34,704 nucleotides of DNA from Bacillota bacterium (GTDB lineage Bacteria; Bacillota; Clostridia; Acetivibrionales; DSM-1351), in contig JAEZKZ010000029.1 of NCBI GenBank assembly GCA_023415305.1, positions 1 to 34,704 on the forward strand, given 5' to 3'. Shown one piece after another: positions 23,048-31,982 of the stretch; positions within the stretch are counted from its first letter, which is position 1, and every line of letters starts with the position of its first letter. Both the position numbers and the translations under genes were made by a program. The notes beneath the pieces were generated by a model, which saw only the letters and a program-made list of their open reading frames with translations, was not told the origin of the DNA and searched no databases.

Positions 23048-23731
23048 TTATTGATTCTGTCCTCCAAATCGGTATCCCAACCCAAATACTGTTACGATAT
23101 GTTTAGGACAGCTGCTATTCTCTTCAACCTTTTTTCTTAGACGAGCAATGCAGATGTCAACAACGCGGCTGTCACCCATGTAGTCATATCCCCATACCTT
23201 TTGGAGAAGCTCATCCCTGCTGAAGGTTTTCTTTATATTCCTTGCCATAAGCTCCATAAGCTGGTACTCTTTTGCCGTAAGTATAATTTCTTTTTCATTT
23301 TTATATACTGTCATGTTGGTGAAATCTATCTTCAAGTCCAAATGAGTAATAATATCGAGTTCCTCATCTTTAGAAGCTCTTCGTAGTAAGGCTTTGATTC
23401 TAGCCAGCAGTTCCATTATTTCAAAGGGTTTTGTAACATAATCATCAGCACCCAACTCAAGGCCCAAAACCTTATCTATGGTTTCATGCCTGGCGGTAAC
23501 CATAATAGTGGGGACTCTTTTGGTACTGTTTAACTGTTTACAGACTTCGTGCCCACTCATGTCTGGAAGCATTATATCTAATAGTATGAGATCTGGGTTA
23601 AAGGACTCTGCGAGTTTCAAGGCTGTTTTGCCATCAACAGCTGTGGCTACTTCATATTTTTCCCTCTTTAAGACCAGCTCTACCAAATCTCTAAGGGATG
23701 GTTCATCATCAACAACAAGAATTTTTTTCAT
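23048..23731 (-). CDS. OmpR-family response regulator
   Basis: A 227-residue regulator. The receiver domain (about 2-115) has acidic pocket D8-D9, phospho-acceptor D52, T79 (IMVTAR) and K101 (VTKPFE). The OmpR-type winged-helix DNA-binding domain (about 128-225) has LTAKEYQLMELMA and RVVDICIARLRKKVE. GAGGT lies eight bases before the ATG. It starts 17 bp after the DUF3999 gene and is followed by the kinase, so the regulator is co-expressed with the DUF2339/DUF3999 membrane proteins. Confidence 0.95.
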   Translation of the reverse strand: MKKILVVDDEPSLRDLVELVLKREKYEVATAVDGKTALKLAESFNPDLILLDIMLPDMSGHEVCKQLNSTKRVPTIMVTARHETIDKVLGLELGADDYVTKPFEIMELLARIKALLRRASKDEELDIITHLDLKIDFTNMTVYKNEKEIILTAKEYQLMELMARNIKKTFSRDELLQKVWGYDYMGDSRVVDICIARLRKKVEENSSCPKHIVTVFGLGYRFGGQNQ

Positions 23732-23748
23732 GTATATGTACCTCTATG

Positions 23749-24960
23749 TCACTCATCAGATTTGCTTTTAAGCTTTCTAAAAATTATGAAACCCAAGACA
23801 ATAGCAATTACAATAAGTACTATATTGAATAAAAGCTTATAGTCTAAAGCTGGCTTATTTATAGCATTTGAGGCTACAGCCTTATTGATATTCCTAACAC
23901 TTAAGATATCATACCCCTCACTGAGTATTCGATCTTTATAGTTAGCAATGTCATAGATTCTGGGAGTATCTATTTTAATATTTCCGTATTTCAAGGTAAT
24001 ATCTGTTTCAGGATCTTTGAAAACCAGTTCATCCGCATAATATTCAACCTCAACACCTGTTATGTTTATGGGCTTATCATCGTGATTTTCGATTATGACT
24101 TCAGGTTCATCCTTTTCATTTACATAAAAATTGAGAGGAAGGGTAAGCTCCTGATACTTTATATTCTTAAATTCCAGATTGTAAAGCACTTTAGACATAC
24201 TGCCGTTAAAGCTAACGCCTCTTTTAAATACACTGTCAGTCTTAAGCGTTATATTATTGAGTTTAAGGTTCTTCATGTTTTTGAGCTTAATAAAAGTTTT
24301 ATTATCCCTCTCCTCAGTGGAGTAGTCAGGAGAAAGAGTTTCAATAAAGTATTCCTTGTATTTTATTGTCTTGTCGTAATTTAATGTTACAGTTGAAAAG
24401 GATACTTTCTCCAAATTATTTTGTAACTTAAAGCGATAGTGTGTATATTTTTTACTATCGTCGAAACTGATTACCATTTTGCTATTGCCATCAACAATAT
24501 AAATTGTGTCATCTTGTACTTTTTCCCAGTTAAGGTTATCGTAACCGCCTAACAATTCAAGCTTCTTGGCAAAGCCTGTACTATTGCTTGAAAGTTCAAT
24601 TGATGTTGCCACAACATCTTCGGTTACTGGCTCCATAAGGGCATAGTCATAATAGAACCAATCATCCTTAACAAAGGAATTAACCAGTTTCATTTCATAG
24701 CTTCTATGGGTACTTTCCTTACTTTCCGTGAAGTTGTTTATAAAATAGGGAACAGGCTCATTATTACTATCATATAGCATCAGGTCTGCCATATTTTGAG
24801 AGATATTGTTATAAATTTCAGGTGTCAGCCGGACTGCCTTATACCGGTTTTCTCCATGATTTACAATCTCGGCACTGTAAGTAAAATCAACATCCACAGC
24901 GTATATGTACATCGAACTAAATAAAATGGATATTGCTGCACTAATTATTCTTTTTATCAT
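23749..24960 (-). CDS. DUF3999-like exported, membrane-anchored protein
   Basis: A 403-residue protein with a signal peptide (residues 1-21), a large beta-rich extracytoplasmic region (about 22-370) and a C-terminal membrane helix (about 374-396) with a short basic cytoplasmic tail. This layout, and the gene's place directly after a DUF2339 gene, fit the DUF3999 family, a partner of unknown function. GAGGT lies upstream of the ATG. The start lies 20 bases inside the DUF2339 gene, so the two are translationally coupled. I infer that it forms a surface complex with DUF2339. Confidence 0.8.
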   Translation of the reverse strand: MIKRIISAAISILFSSMYIYAVDVDFTYSAEIVNHGENRYKAVRLTPEIYNNISQNMADLMLYDSNNEPVPYFINNFTESKESTHRSYEMKLVNSFVKDDWFYYDYALMEPVTEDVVATSIELSSNSTGFAKKLELLGGYDNLNWEKVQDDTIYIVDGNSKMVISFDDSKKYTHYRFKLQNNLEKVSFSTVTLNYDKTIKYKEYFIETLSPDYSTEERDNKTFIKLKNMKNLKLNNITLKTDSVFKRGVSFNGSMSKVLYNLEFKNIKYQELTLPLNFYVNEKDEPEVIIENHDDKPINITGVEVEYYADELVFKDPETDITLKYGNIKIDTPRIYDIANYKDRILSEGYDILSVRNINKAVASNAINKPALDYKLLFNIVLIVIAIVLGFIIFRKLKSKSDE

Positions 24961-27478
24961 CAGGCATTACCTCACCAACAATATTTATTTTTTTACTAAA
25001 GTATTGATAGACAAAGGAAATGGCAATCAGAGTAAAGCCGAAAATAAAGTATGAGACAATTTTGTAGCCCTGTGAGAGGAAGGACAGGTCAATAATAAAT
25101 AATTTTGCAACTGCGGCGATACAGACCCCCAGACCAAATCTTCTTATCAATGCATACCTCTTTATGAAACCAAAAATAATCCACGAAAGTGCCGCCACTA
25201 AATATACAATGCTTATGAAGGCATTATTGAAAGCAAGCTTATACTGCATAATTAGATTTTGTGTTAATGAAATAACAAGATATAGGGAAATGATAAGCGG
25301 ATATAATTCTATTCCCATTTTACGTCTGATTACAAGATTAAGTAAAAAGTCACGGACTATTAATACCGATAATAGTACTGTTACTGCTATTTCAACTGTT
25401 CCCAGTATACTTATTCCCAAACTGACTTCGTTAAGGGAGCCCTTAACCGGAGAAAAGAAATTCAAGATAAATAATGAGGCAACACCTGTAACATATAGGA
25501 CTGAGGAAATAACCTCCACTACCTTATCCCTGAGTGTATCAAATTTCGGTATAAGATATCCGATTAAAAAACTGACTAGAATCATTGCAGCATATGTTAT
25601 GTATTGTGGATTAAAGCTGCTTTCAGCTAGTGATTCTGACAAGACATCTTTCAGTTCACTACTTATCAAATATAGAGAAAACAGCCAGAAATTTATTAAT
25701 GTAATATACTTAAAAATATTTGTTGAAGAGGAGGTCAGATTCTTTTTGTATATTAAAGCACTTAAAATAATTATACTTCCAGCTGTTAAAGATAAGTATT
25801 TAAGTGTGAATAATGAACTGTCAAAATCGGGTATATCAAGTAGCAGAAAAGCTGCAAGACACAGGAAGGAAATTATTGTTCCTGCTCTCCTGAAGCCTTT
25901 TACATTCTTAACAATGCCGTAGGTAAGCAGTGCAATTCCTTCAATCAGCCAACCTAACGAAAACCATACCATGTCAAATTGGAAGGGTATTATCAACGCA
26001 ACAAAAGTTAGTCCGGTTATATAAAACAAGGCCCTTGCTTTTCGCTCTTTTTCTATAAAGCATTCAGTGAATCTTCCAATAGCAATATATATTACTGCAA
26101 AAGCAACTGCTAAAACACCTGTATAATCTTTGAGTCCTGTAATATAAAATACAGAATACAATAGTATGCTGCTAATAACTGTATTAAATCCCAGCAGGAC
26201 AATATCTGAATTTCTGAAACTTAGTCTTCTCCTTAATGCCCCTGCAACAGGAATCATGGTGTATATAATAAAAGCAAAAGCAATATAACAGATTGATATT
26301 ACGTCATCTATTGAAAAGGCAGTACCGCTTATCCGTCCGCCAGACACTATTGACAAAATATAAATTGAGCCGGCTATATTAAGCCAAAAACCTATATATG
26401 CTGTGACTATCCATCTTTTGCTTACTGAAATCAACAGCGCCAAAAGATTGAGTATAATGAAATACACCATGGCACTGTATACGAGTGACCTGCTGCCTTC
26501 TATGGATAAAATAGGCAGGTATCCACCGATGATTGCAAAAGCAGAGATTGTTTGTGAATTATATCTATGAGATAGGACAAAAGCACCTGCCGTTACGAGA
26601 ATGCACAACCCTAAAGCAGGATACATATCCAGCAGGTCAAAGCCGAAGTAACTCAAACCCAACCCTACATATAGGATTGCTATACCTCCGCTTGTAAGCC
26701 CAATAGAAAAAACATTCGTTTTTTTACGATTGAAAAATTCACCGGCAACCAGCATAACCAAGCCAATTGTAAAGGTAAAAATACTTTTTAGGATATCCGG
26801 TAATCTAAAATATGTAAACTGTGAAGCAGCAATGATACCAATTATCAAAATTAGGATTCCCAGCTTATTTATAACATTCTGTCCAATAAAAGCTTCCAGG
26901 TTGTTCTGCTTTACTCTTCCTCTTATTTCATCTTCTGTTAACTTTTCCTGCCGCAGTTTTTCGAATTGAGCATCCCTACTCTCATTAAGCACTTTTGAAT
27001 TCCTTAATATTTCTTCTCTTGCCAGTTTAAGCTTCTCGTCCAACAATTTTCTCAAATCGTTTATTTTATGATAAATATCGTCCTGAAGATTAACCCTGTT
27101 GGCCTGCAGAAAGCGTGTCATGTCATCTATTCTTTTTTTTGTTATTATTTCGAAGTCTGTTAATTTGTTAATTTCTCCATCAATGTTGGCTTTATAATAA
27201 ATATCAAGTTTTTTATTCGTAGAGTTAAGTATCTGGATTTTTTCATTATAAAGCTGTTCATAGACAGCATTTCTGAGATTTTTATTTTCCTCAGCAAGTC
27301 TACTATTATCAGATTTTTCTCTATTTAATAATTCTTTGTAACGGGTAAGCTCTGAATTTAAGTTTTTATTTTCGGACAACAGATCTGTAGACTCAAAATT
27401 CGAAATTTCTTTCTCTAGTTCTGAAATAATCTCTTTCTGTCTGGCAACTATACTTTTAAGGTTGTCGACACCTATCAC
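24941..27478 (-). CDS. DUF2339 giant multi-pass membrane protein
   Basis: A protein of about 845 residues. The first ~190 form a long cytoplasmic coiled coil (KEIISELEKEI, LTRYKELLNREK, LAEENKNLR). The remainder has more than 20 hydrophobic segments, starting with NKLGILILIIGI, which is typical of DUF2339 (PF10101). No catalytic motif is known. There is no ATG near the start: two GTG codons at 27484 and 27478 follow AAGGGGGG. The second has normal spacing (about seven bases) and is preferred. It lies 42 bp after pncB and overlaps the DUF3999 gene. Of the block's members it is the least understood. Confidence 0.85.
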   Translation of the reverse strand: MIGVDNLKSIVARQKEIISELEKEISNFESTDLLSENKNLNSELTRYKELLNREKSDNSRLAEENKNLRNAVYEQLYNEKIQILNSTNKKLDIYYKANIDGEINKLTDFEIITKKRIDDMTRFLQANRVNLQDDIYHKINDLRKLLDEKLKLAREEILRNSKVLNESRDAQFEKLRQEKLTEDEIRGRVKQNNLEAFIGQNVINKLGILILIIGIIAASQFTYFRLPDILKSIFTFTIGLVMLVAGEFFNRKKTNVFSIGLTSGGIAILYVGLGLSYFGFDLLDMYPALGLCILVTAGAFVLSHRYNSQTISAFAIIGGYLPILSIEGSRSLVYSAMVYFIILNLLALLISVSKRWIVTAYIGFWLNIAGSIYILSIVSGGRISGTAFSIDDVISICYIAFAFIIYTMIPVAGALRRRLSFRNSDIVLLGFNTVISSILLYSVFYITGLKDYTGVLAVAFAVIYIAIGRFTECFIEKERKARALFYITGLTFVALIIPFQFDMVWFSLGWLIEGIALLTYGIVKNVKGFRRAGTIISFLCLAAFLLLDIPDFDSSLFTLKYLSLTAGSIIILSALIYKKNLTSSSTNIFKYITLINFWLFSLYLISSELKDVLSESLAESSFNPQYITYAAMILVSFLIGYLIPKFDTLRDKVVEVISSVLYVTGVASLFILNFFSPVKGSLNEVSLGISILGTVEIAVTVLLSVLIVRDFLLNLVIRRKMGIELYPLIISLYLVISLTQNLIMQYKLAFNNAFISIVYLVAALSWIIFGFIKRYALIRRFGLGVCIAAVAKLFIIDLSFLSQGYKIVSYFIFGFTLIAISFVYQYFSKKINIVGEVMPDDKKNN

Positions 27479-27520
27479 GAACACGCCCCCCTTCTATTCT
27501 TTTCATACCAAATTCTTTTG

Positions 27521-28990
27521 TCAAGTCCCTCTTTTATGCGAGAGCATTGTATCAGCAGAATAATTCTGCAATAATTGCTGCTTTTCATCCCATAGTTTTT
27601 GGGATAAATCTACGTAATATTTATGGGGATTCTCAAATCTTTTAACCTCGTCCCATATGGTTTCCAGCTGCGCCTGGCAAAACTCCTTTATCTGCTGGGT
27701 ATTTGGGCTTTCATATATACATTTGCCCTTCTCAAATATTTGTACTAACAGTTTGTGAGCTCTGAACCCTGTCAGTGTCTTTCTCTTCCAGGTATATTCA
27801 GGGTCAAATATTTCGTAGGCTTCATTCTCGTCAATTACCTCGTCATGCATTGTTATTACATCTGCAATTGCCTTATTGCTCTCTTTGTCAAACAATCTGA
27901 AAATCTGCTTGAAACACGGATTGGTTACCTTACCAACATTCTCACTCAGCTTGATTTTTGGTATTACCTTCCCCTCTTCCTCAACAGCAACCAGTTTGTA
28001 GACCCCACCAAAAACCGGCTCGGATCTGGAAGTAATCAGACTTTCGCCCCCTCCGAACTGGTCAACCTGAGCTCCTTCAATCAATATATCTCTGATTATG
28101 AATTCATCAAGAGAGTTTGACGCAACTATTTTACAATCGGGAAATCCCGCCTGATCAAGCATTTTTCTAGCAGCTTTAGACAGATAGGTAATATCACCCG
28201 AATCGATCCTTATACCTTTTGGTCTGAACCCTCTGGGAACAATCTCGTCATTAAAAGCTTTAATTGCATTCGGCACCCCTGACTTTAATGTATTATAGGT
28301 ATCCACCAAAAGGGTGCAGTTGTCAGGGTAGGTTTTTGCATAGGTACGGAACGCATCCAGTTCATTTGGAAACATCTGAATCCAGCTGTGAGCCATTGTT
28401 CCGATAGCAGGAATGTTAAATTCCTTTTCAGCTATAGTACAAGCTGTTCCAACACATCCGCCGATATATGCAGCTCTAGCCCCGTAAATGGCACCGTCAT
28501 ACCCCTGAGCCCTTCTGGAACCGAACTCCATAACAGCTCTTCCTTGTGCAGCCCTTACTATTCTATTTGCTTTTGTAGCAATCAGGCTTTGATGATTGAT
28601 AGTCAGCAAAATCATTGTTTCAATAAATTGGGCTTCAATTACAGGACCTCTTACTATGACTACCGGCTCACCCGGAAATATGGGCGTCCCTTCCGGAACA
28701 GCCCATACATCACAGCTGAATTTGAAGTTTTTCAGATACTCCAGAAAATCTTCACTGAATTGATTTCTGCTTCTCAAATACTCTATATCATCCGGGCTAA
28801 ATTCAAGGTTTTCCAAGTATTGTATTACCTGCTCCACTCCCGCCATGATTGCAAATCCGCCATTATCAGGTACCTTTCTGAAAAACATATCAAAATAGGC
28901 AATCTTGTCCTTCCAACCGTTTTGAAAATAGCCATTAGCCATTGTTATCTCATAAAAATCAGTGAGCATTGTTAAGTTCATGTTATTCAT
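27521..28990 (-). CDS. pncB: Nicotinate phosphoribosyltransferase
   Basis: A 489-residue enzyme that makes nicotinate mononucleotide from nicotinate, PRPP and ATP in NAD salvage. Recognisable family blocks are TDFYEITMANGYF near the N-terminus, EFGSRRAQG (about 155-163), GTMAHSWIQ with the phosphorylated histidine H201, LVDTYNTLKSG, IRIDSGD and SNSLDE. Its length fits the bacterial long form. An upstream in-frame ATG at 29008 is rejected because AAGGAG lies between it and the ATG at 28990, which therefore is the start. It is preceded by the YhfC gene with a 40-bp gap and followed by DUF2339. Confidence 0.95.
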   Translation of the reverse strand: MNNMNLTMLTDFYEITMANGYFQNGWKDKIAYFDMFFRKVPDNGGFAIMAGVEQVIQYLENLEFSPDDIEYLRSRNQFSEDFLEYLKNFKFSCDVWAVPEGTPIFPGEPVVIVRGPVIEAQFIETMILLTINHQSLIATKANRIVRAAQGRAVMEFGSRRAQGYDGAIYGARAAYIGGCVGTACTIAEKEFNIPAIGTMAHSWIQMFPNELDAFRTYAKTYPDNCTLLVDTYNTLKSGVPNAIKAFNDEIVPRGFRPKGIRIDSGDITYLSKAARKMLDQAGFPDCKIVASNSLDEFIIRDILIEGAQVDQFGGGESLITSRSEPVFGGVYKLVAVEEEGKVIPKIKLSENVGKVTNPCFKQIFRLFDKESNKAIADVITMHDEVIDENEAYEIFDPEYTWKRKTLTGFRAHKLLVQIFEKGKCIYESPNTQQIKEFCQAQLETIWDEVKRFENPHKYYVDLSQKLWDEKQQLLQNYSADTMLSHKRGT

Positions 28991-29030
28991 ATATTTAATC
29001 TCCTTCATAAGCGCGGTTAGTGTGCAGCTT

Positions 29031-29855
29031 CTACTGGTACTCCTCAGTTCCTATATCTTTTTTTATGGTAATTTTGTATGCTATAAATGAAACTGCTACA
29101 GTTGTAATAAGTATTATTATTTCAAGCAAAATGATATTTTGTATTACGTCCCTCTGGAATAAAACCGCCAAAATATCGACACCGGCGTGGATCAAAACAG
29201 CAAACACAAAATACTGCCACTTTCTATCCCTGACAGCAATGAAAACAAACATCGTCAGTGCTATTTGCAATACGAGGGCAACCATTCTCTCTCCACCAGT
29301 TACTAAAAACATATAGGAAGGTGTATCCACCAAAGCGTCGATTCCTTTATTATAGCTCTCGAGCTGTGGTCCACTCATGGACGACGTGACACTGTGGAGT
29401 AAACCTTTATTAAGCATTATGGACATAATAAGGTTTCCTATGGAAGAAATCCCGCCTATTAATATTGCTTCAAATCCTCCATGACCCAAGCCATAGGACA
29501 ACCCGGTATTCAAGGGTTCCTCCTTATGAACCTTAAGCAAATACCTGAAACATAAAAATCTTGCTGTCTCTTCAAATATTCCGGCCGCGAAACCCCCATA
29601 AATAGCATAAAGAAATATATTTTTATATATTGCGGACTTAGTAATATCGGTACCTAGTACCAGTACATGCATTATATTTTCAAGGATTGTAACAAAGACC
29701 ACAAACATAAGAAAACCGAGCAGAGTTGCTTTCCAATTAAGCTTCCTTTTTACTCCCATATAAACAATAATTGCAATAGGAACTAAAAATGATAAGACAG
29801 TAGATACTGTCATAAATACAATGGACATAAAATTTACATTTCTTATTGGCTCCAT
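29031..29855 (-). CDS. YhfC family intramembrane metalloprotease-like protein
   Basis: A 274-residue protein with seven or eight membrane helices of the YhfC family, related to the CPBP/PrsW-type membrane proteases. Conserved polar residues inside the membrane are seen in GIFEETARF (EE and R), GLGHGGFEA (H and E) and LIHAGVD (H and D), consistent with a metal site. The ATG at 29855 is chosen because GGAAGGGGGC lies about six bases upstream; an in-frame TTG at 29873 overlaps that site. It is the first gene of the long minus-strand block that includes pncB and the DUF2339 module. Confidence 0.88.
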   Translation of the reverse strand: MEPIRNVNFMSIVFMTVSTVLSFLVPIAIIVYMGVKRKLNWKATLLGFLMFVVFVTILENIMHVLVLGTDITKSAIYKNIFLYAIYGGFAAGIFEETARFLCFRYLLKVHKEEPLNTGLSYGLGHGGFEAILIGGISSIGNLIMSIMLNKGLLHSVTSSMSGPQLESYNKGIDALVDTPSYMFLVTGGERMVALVLQIALTMFVFIAVRDRKWQYFVFAVLIHAGVDILAVLFQRDVIQNIILLEIIILITTVAVSFIAYKITIKKDIGTEEYQ

Positions 29856-29886
29856 ATATACGCCCCCTTCCAATATACACTTTTTA

Positions 29887-29916
29887 ATTATATAATTCTT
29901 ATCAGTATTTGTACAA
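29887..29916 (-). promoter_or_regulatory. Candidate promoter of the YhfC-pncB block
   Basis: On the minus strand TATAAT (29892-29887) lies 18 bases after a weak -35 TTGTAC (29916-29911), about 30 bases before the YhfC start. The divergent exonuclease gene has TATAAT at 29927-29932 on the plus strand, too close to its ribosome binding site to be certain. Confidence 0.5.
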
Positions 29917-29949
29917 TAAGGAATATTATAATACCTTCAGGAGTCATTT

Positions 29950-30696
29950 ATGTATTATGTAGTCTTTGATTTAGAATTCAATCAGGATTTTTCCTCATTA
30001 AAAAAGAATTATAACAGAAGAACCCCGGCACCCAATGAAATAATACAAATAGGTGCCGTTAAACTGGACAATGCTTTCAACTTTGTAGATTCTTTTAACA
30101 GCTATGTCAAGCCTACCTTCTATGAAAAAGTAAGCCCGTTTATTACCGATTTAACTGGGATTTCCTCAGAGATGTTTCAAAATGCGGGATATTTTCCTGA
30201 TATATATACAGAGTTTATTAAGTTCACTGGAGATACAGATGTAGTTTTTTGTTTATGGGGGACATCAGATCTTAAGGAACTATTCAGAAATGTTGATACT
30301 CATAATTTAAATAGTAAAAGTCTCTCAAGAAAGTATATTAACATACAACCTTTTGTTTCACTTTATTTCAACTATTCGGTTAAAAACCTTCTAAGACTTG
30401 AGCATGCTGTTAAAGCCCTTAATATACCGTTAACTTACTCCTTTCACAATGCATATTACGATGCTCTTTATACTGCCGAAATATTAAAGAAAATATATAG
30501 TCCCTTTATGCAGCCCCAGACTTATGACCCGCTGAAAAAAGAAAAAAGGCCGCCCAGGGAGCCAAAAAAGAAAATTGATGCTTATGGCCTTATCAAGCAA
30601 TTCGAGAAGATGTTCGCCCGTGAAATGTCTGAGGAGGAAAAAAGTATTATTCTGCTTGCCTATAAGATGGGCAAGACCGGCCAGTTTATAAACTGA
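29950..30696 (+). CDS. DEDDh 3'-5' exonuclease (KapD/ERI-1-like)
   Basis: A 248-residue protein with an RNase T-type exonuclease domain at residues 2-182. All DEDDh residues are visible: D7 and E9 in FDLEFN, D107 in WGTSDLKEL, and H166 and D171 in SFHNAYYDAL. IIQIGAVKL is the usual second strand. The C-terminal ~60 residues, after a basic stretch (PREPKKK), form a small helical region not part of the nuclease. AGGAG precedes the ATG. The natural substrate, RNA or single-stranded DNA ends, cannot be told. It is transcribed away from the YhfC block. Confidence 0.9.
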   Translation: MYYVVFDLEFNQDFSSLKKNYNRRTPAPNEIIQIGAVKLDNAFNFVDSFNSYVKPTFYEKVSPFITDLTGISSEMFQNAGYFPDIYTEFIKFTGDTDVVFCLWGTSDLKELFRNVDTHNLNSKSLSRKYINIQPFVSLYFNYSVKNLLRLEHAVKALNIPLTYSFHNAYYDALYTAEILKKIYSPFMQPQTYDPLKKEKRPPREPKKKIDAYGLIKQFEKMFAREMSEEEKSIILLAYKMGKTGQFIN

Positions 30697-30837
30697 AGTG
30701 CCATAGGACATTAATTTAATCCATATAGAGTAGCTTTACTCCTCTATTTCAGGACAAAAAAATACATGGATTAATTATAAAAGCATATGCTATTATTTTA
30801 CTATTAAAGTTAATATAACTGTAAAAGGAGTAAATAT

Positions 30838-31887
30838 ATGGATGATATATTGAAGATAGGTATTGTAGGCTGCGGAGAACACTCCCGTGAGCACTTGGAG
30901 TCAGCCAGAGTTGTTGATGGAATTGAAATAATCTCATGCTGCGATATCAACCAGGAAAGGGCCATGTCTTGTGCATTAAAATACGGGTGTAAATCCTTCT
31001 ACACAGACCTTGAGGATATGCTGAAAACTGAAAAGCTGGACGCTGTCATCCTTTGTACCTGGCCAATGCAGCATAGAGAGCAAATTGAGAGGTGTCTTTC
31101 ACTGGGAGTTAAAAATATTTTATGTGAGAAATCATTAGCGCTTACAAGTGAAGAGGCAATATCAATATGGAATATGTCTGAGGCACATAATGCTTTTATT
31201 ATGGAAGCCTGTAAACATCGACATCACCCGGCAATAAGAAAGCTGGAAAGAATACTTGAAACCGGAGACCTTGGTAAGATTGATAGTATAAGAGCAACCT
31301 TCAGCAATTATGAACCTGAAAGCGAACTAAAGCCAGGTTCTGAACTAGACTGGAGATTCAGAAAGGAATGCGGTGGAGGTGTGCCCTACGACTGGATGAG
31401 CTACCTTGTTAATGCTTGTAATCAATTCAGCAACAGTATACCAAAAAGGATTTTTTCTTCCGGTAATGAGAGTACAAAGTATGGGATTATTAATCGTATT
31501 TTCGGTATGATTGAGTATGAAAACGGACTGGTTGGAATTATTGAAAGCAGCAAAGAAGCAAATTTCAGTCAGGAACTACAAATAACCTGTTCCAATGGAA
31601 TTTTAAGGCTTCCTATAGCATGGGGAATATATGGAGAGGTTAAAATAACTCAAACTCACAGAAAACAAGATTGGGATTATATTCTGACAGATACATATGA
31701 AATAGAACAAGTTAATGCTTTTACGTTACAGCTGAAGAACTTTGCTCAGGTTATCAGAGGAATTGAAGAGCCGGTTATACCTCTTAAACAATCAATTATA
31801 AACGTGCTGACAATAGAGGCTCTTGTTACAAGCCTGCTGGAGAAGAAGCCGGTGGATGGAATTGATTTTAAAATGCTCAAGGGGTAG
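30838..31887 (+). CDS. Gfo/Idh/MocA family oxidoreductase, divergent
   Basis: A 349-residue protein with an N-terminal Rossmann domain (1-120) with GIVGCGEHSREH, and a C-terminal alpha/beta domain (125-349). The usual EKP is EKS here (E97, K98, S99), keeping the lysine. The usual DxxxH catalytic pair reads DWMSY (D185, Y189), so the histidine is replaced by tyrosine. NAD(P) binding is likely; the sugar or cyclitol substrate is unknown and catalysis may be altered. AAGGAG lies eight bases before the ATG. A PHP phosphoesterase gene follows after 95 AT-rich bases without a visible terminator. Confidence 0.88.
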   Translation: MDDILKIGIVGCGEHSREHLESARVVDGIEIISCCDINQERAMSCALKYGCKSFYTDLEDMLKTEKLDAVILCTWPMQHREQIERCLSLGVKNILCEKSLALTSEEAISIWNMSEAHNAFIMEACKHRHHPAIRKLERILETGDLGKIDSIRATFSNYEPESELKPGSELDWRFRKECGGGVPYDWMSYLVNACNQFSNSIPKRIFSSGNESTKYGIINRIFGMIEYENGLVGIIESSKEANFSQELQITCSNGILRLPIAWGIYGEVKITQTHRKQDWDYILTDTYEIEQVNAFTLQLKNFAQVIRGIEEPVIPLKQSIINVLTIEALVTSLLEKKPVDGIDFKMLKG

Positions 31888-31982
31888 AATAAAAGATAAA
31901 GAAATTATATAAAATACCAAAATTTATATATAACAAATATTAAATAAGAAATTAGTAAATACATAATTAGGAGCAAGGTAAA

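Noticed and set aside
25164..25922. 252-codon open frame on the plus strand
   Set aside because: It is fully antisense to the DUF2339 membrane protein, lacks a ribosome binding site and has the biased composition expected of a shadow frame.
27496..27524. Possible promoter TTGACA-N17-AAGAAT before DUF2339 (minus strand)
   Set aside because: The predicted transcription start would fall inside the DUF2339 ribosome binding site, and the -10 is poor. The TTGACA overlaps the pncB stop codon and is probably chance.
28388..28975. 195-codon open frame on the plus strand
   Set aside because: It is antisense to the well-conserved pncB gene, with no ribosome binding site and no recognisable motif.
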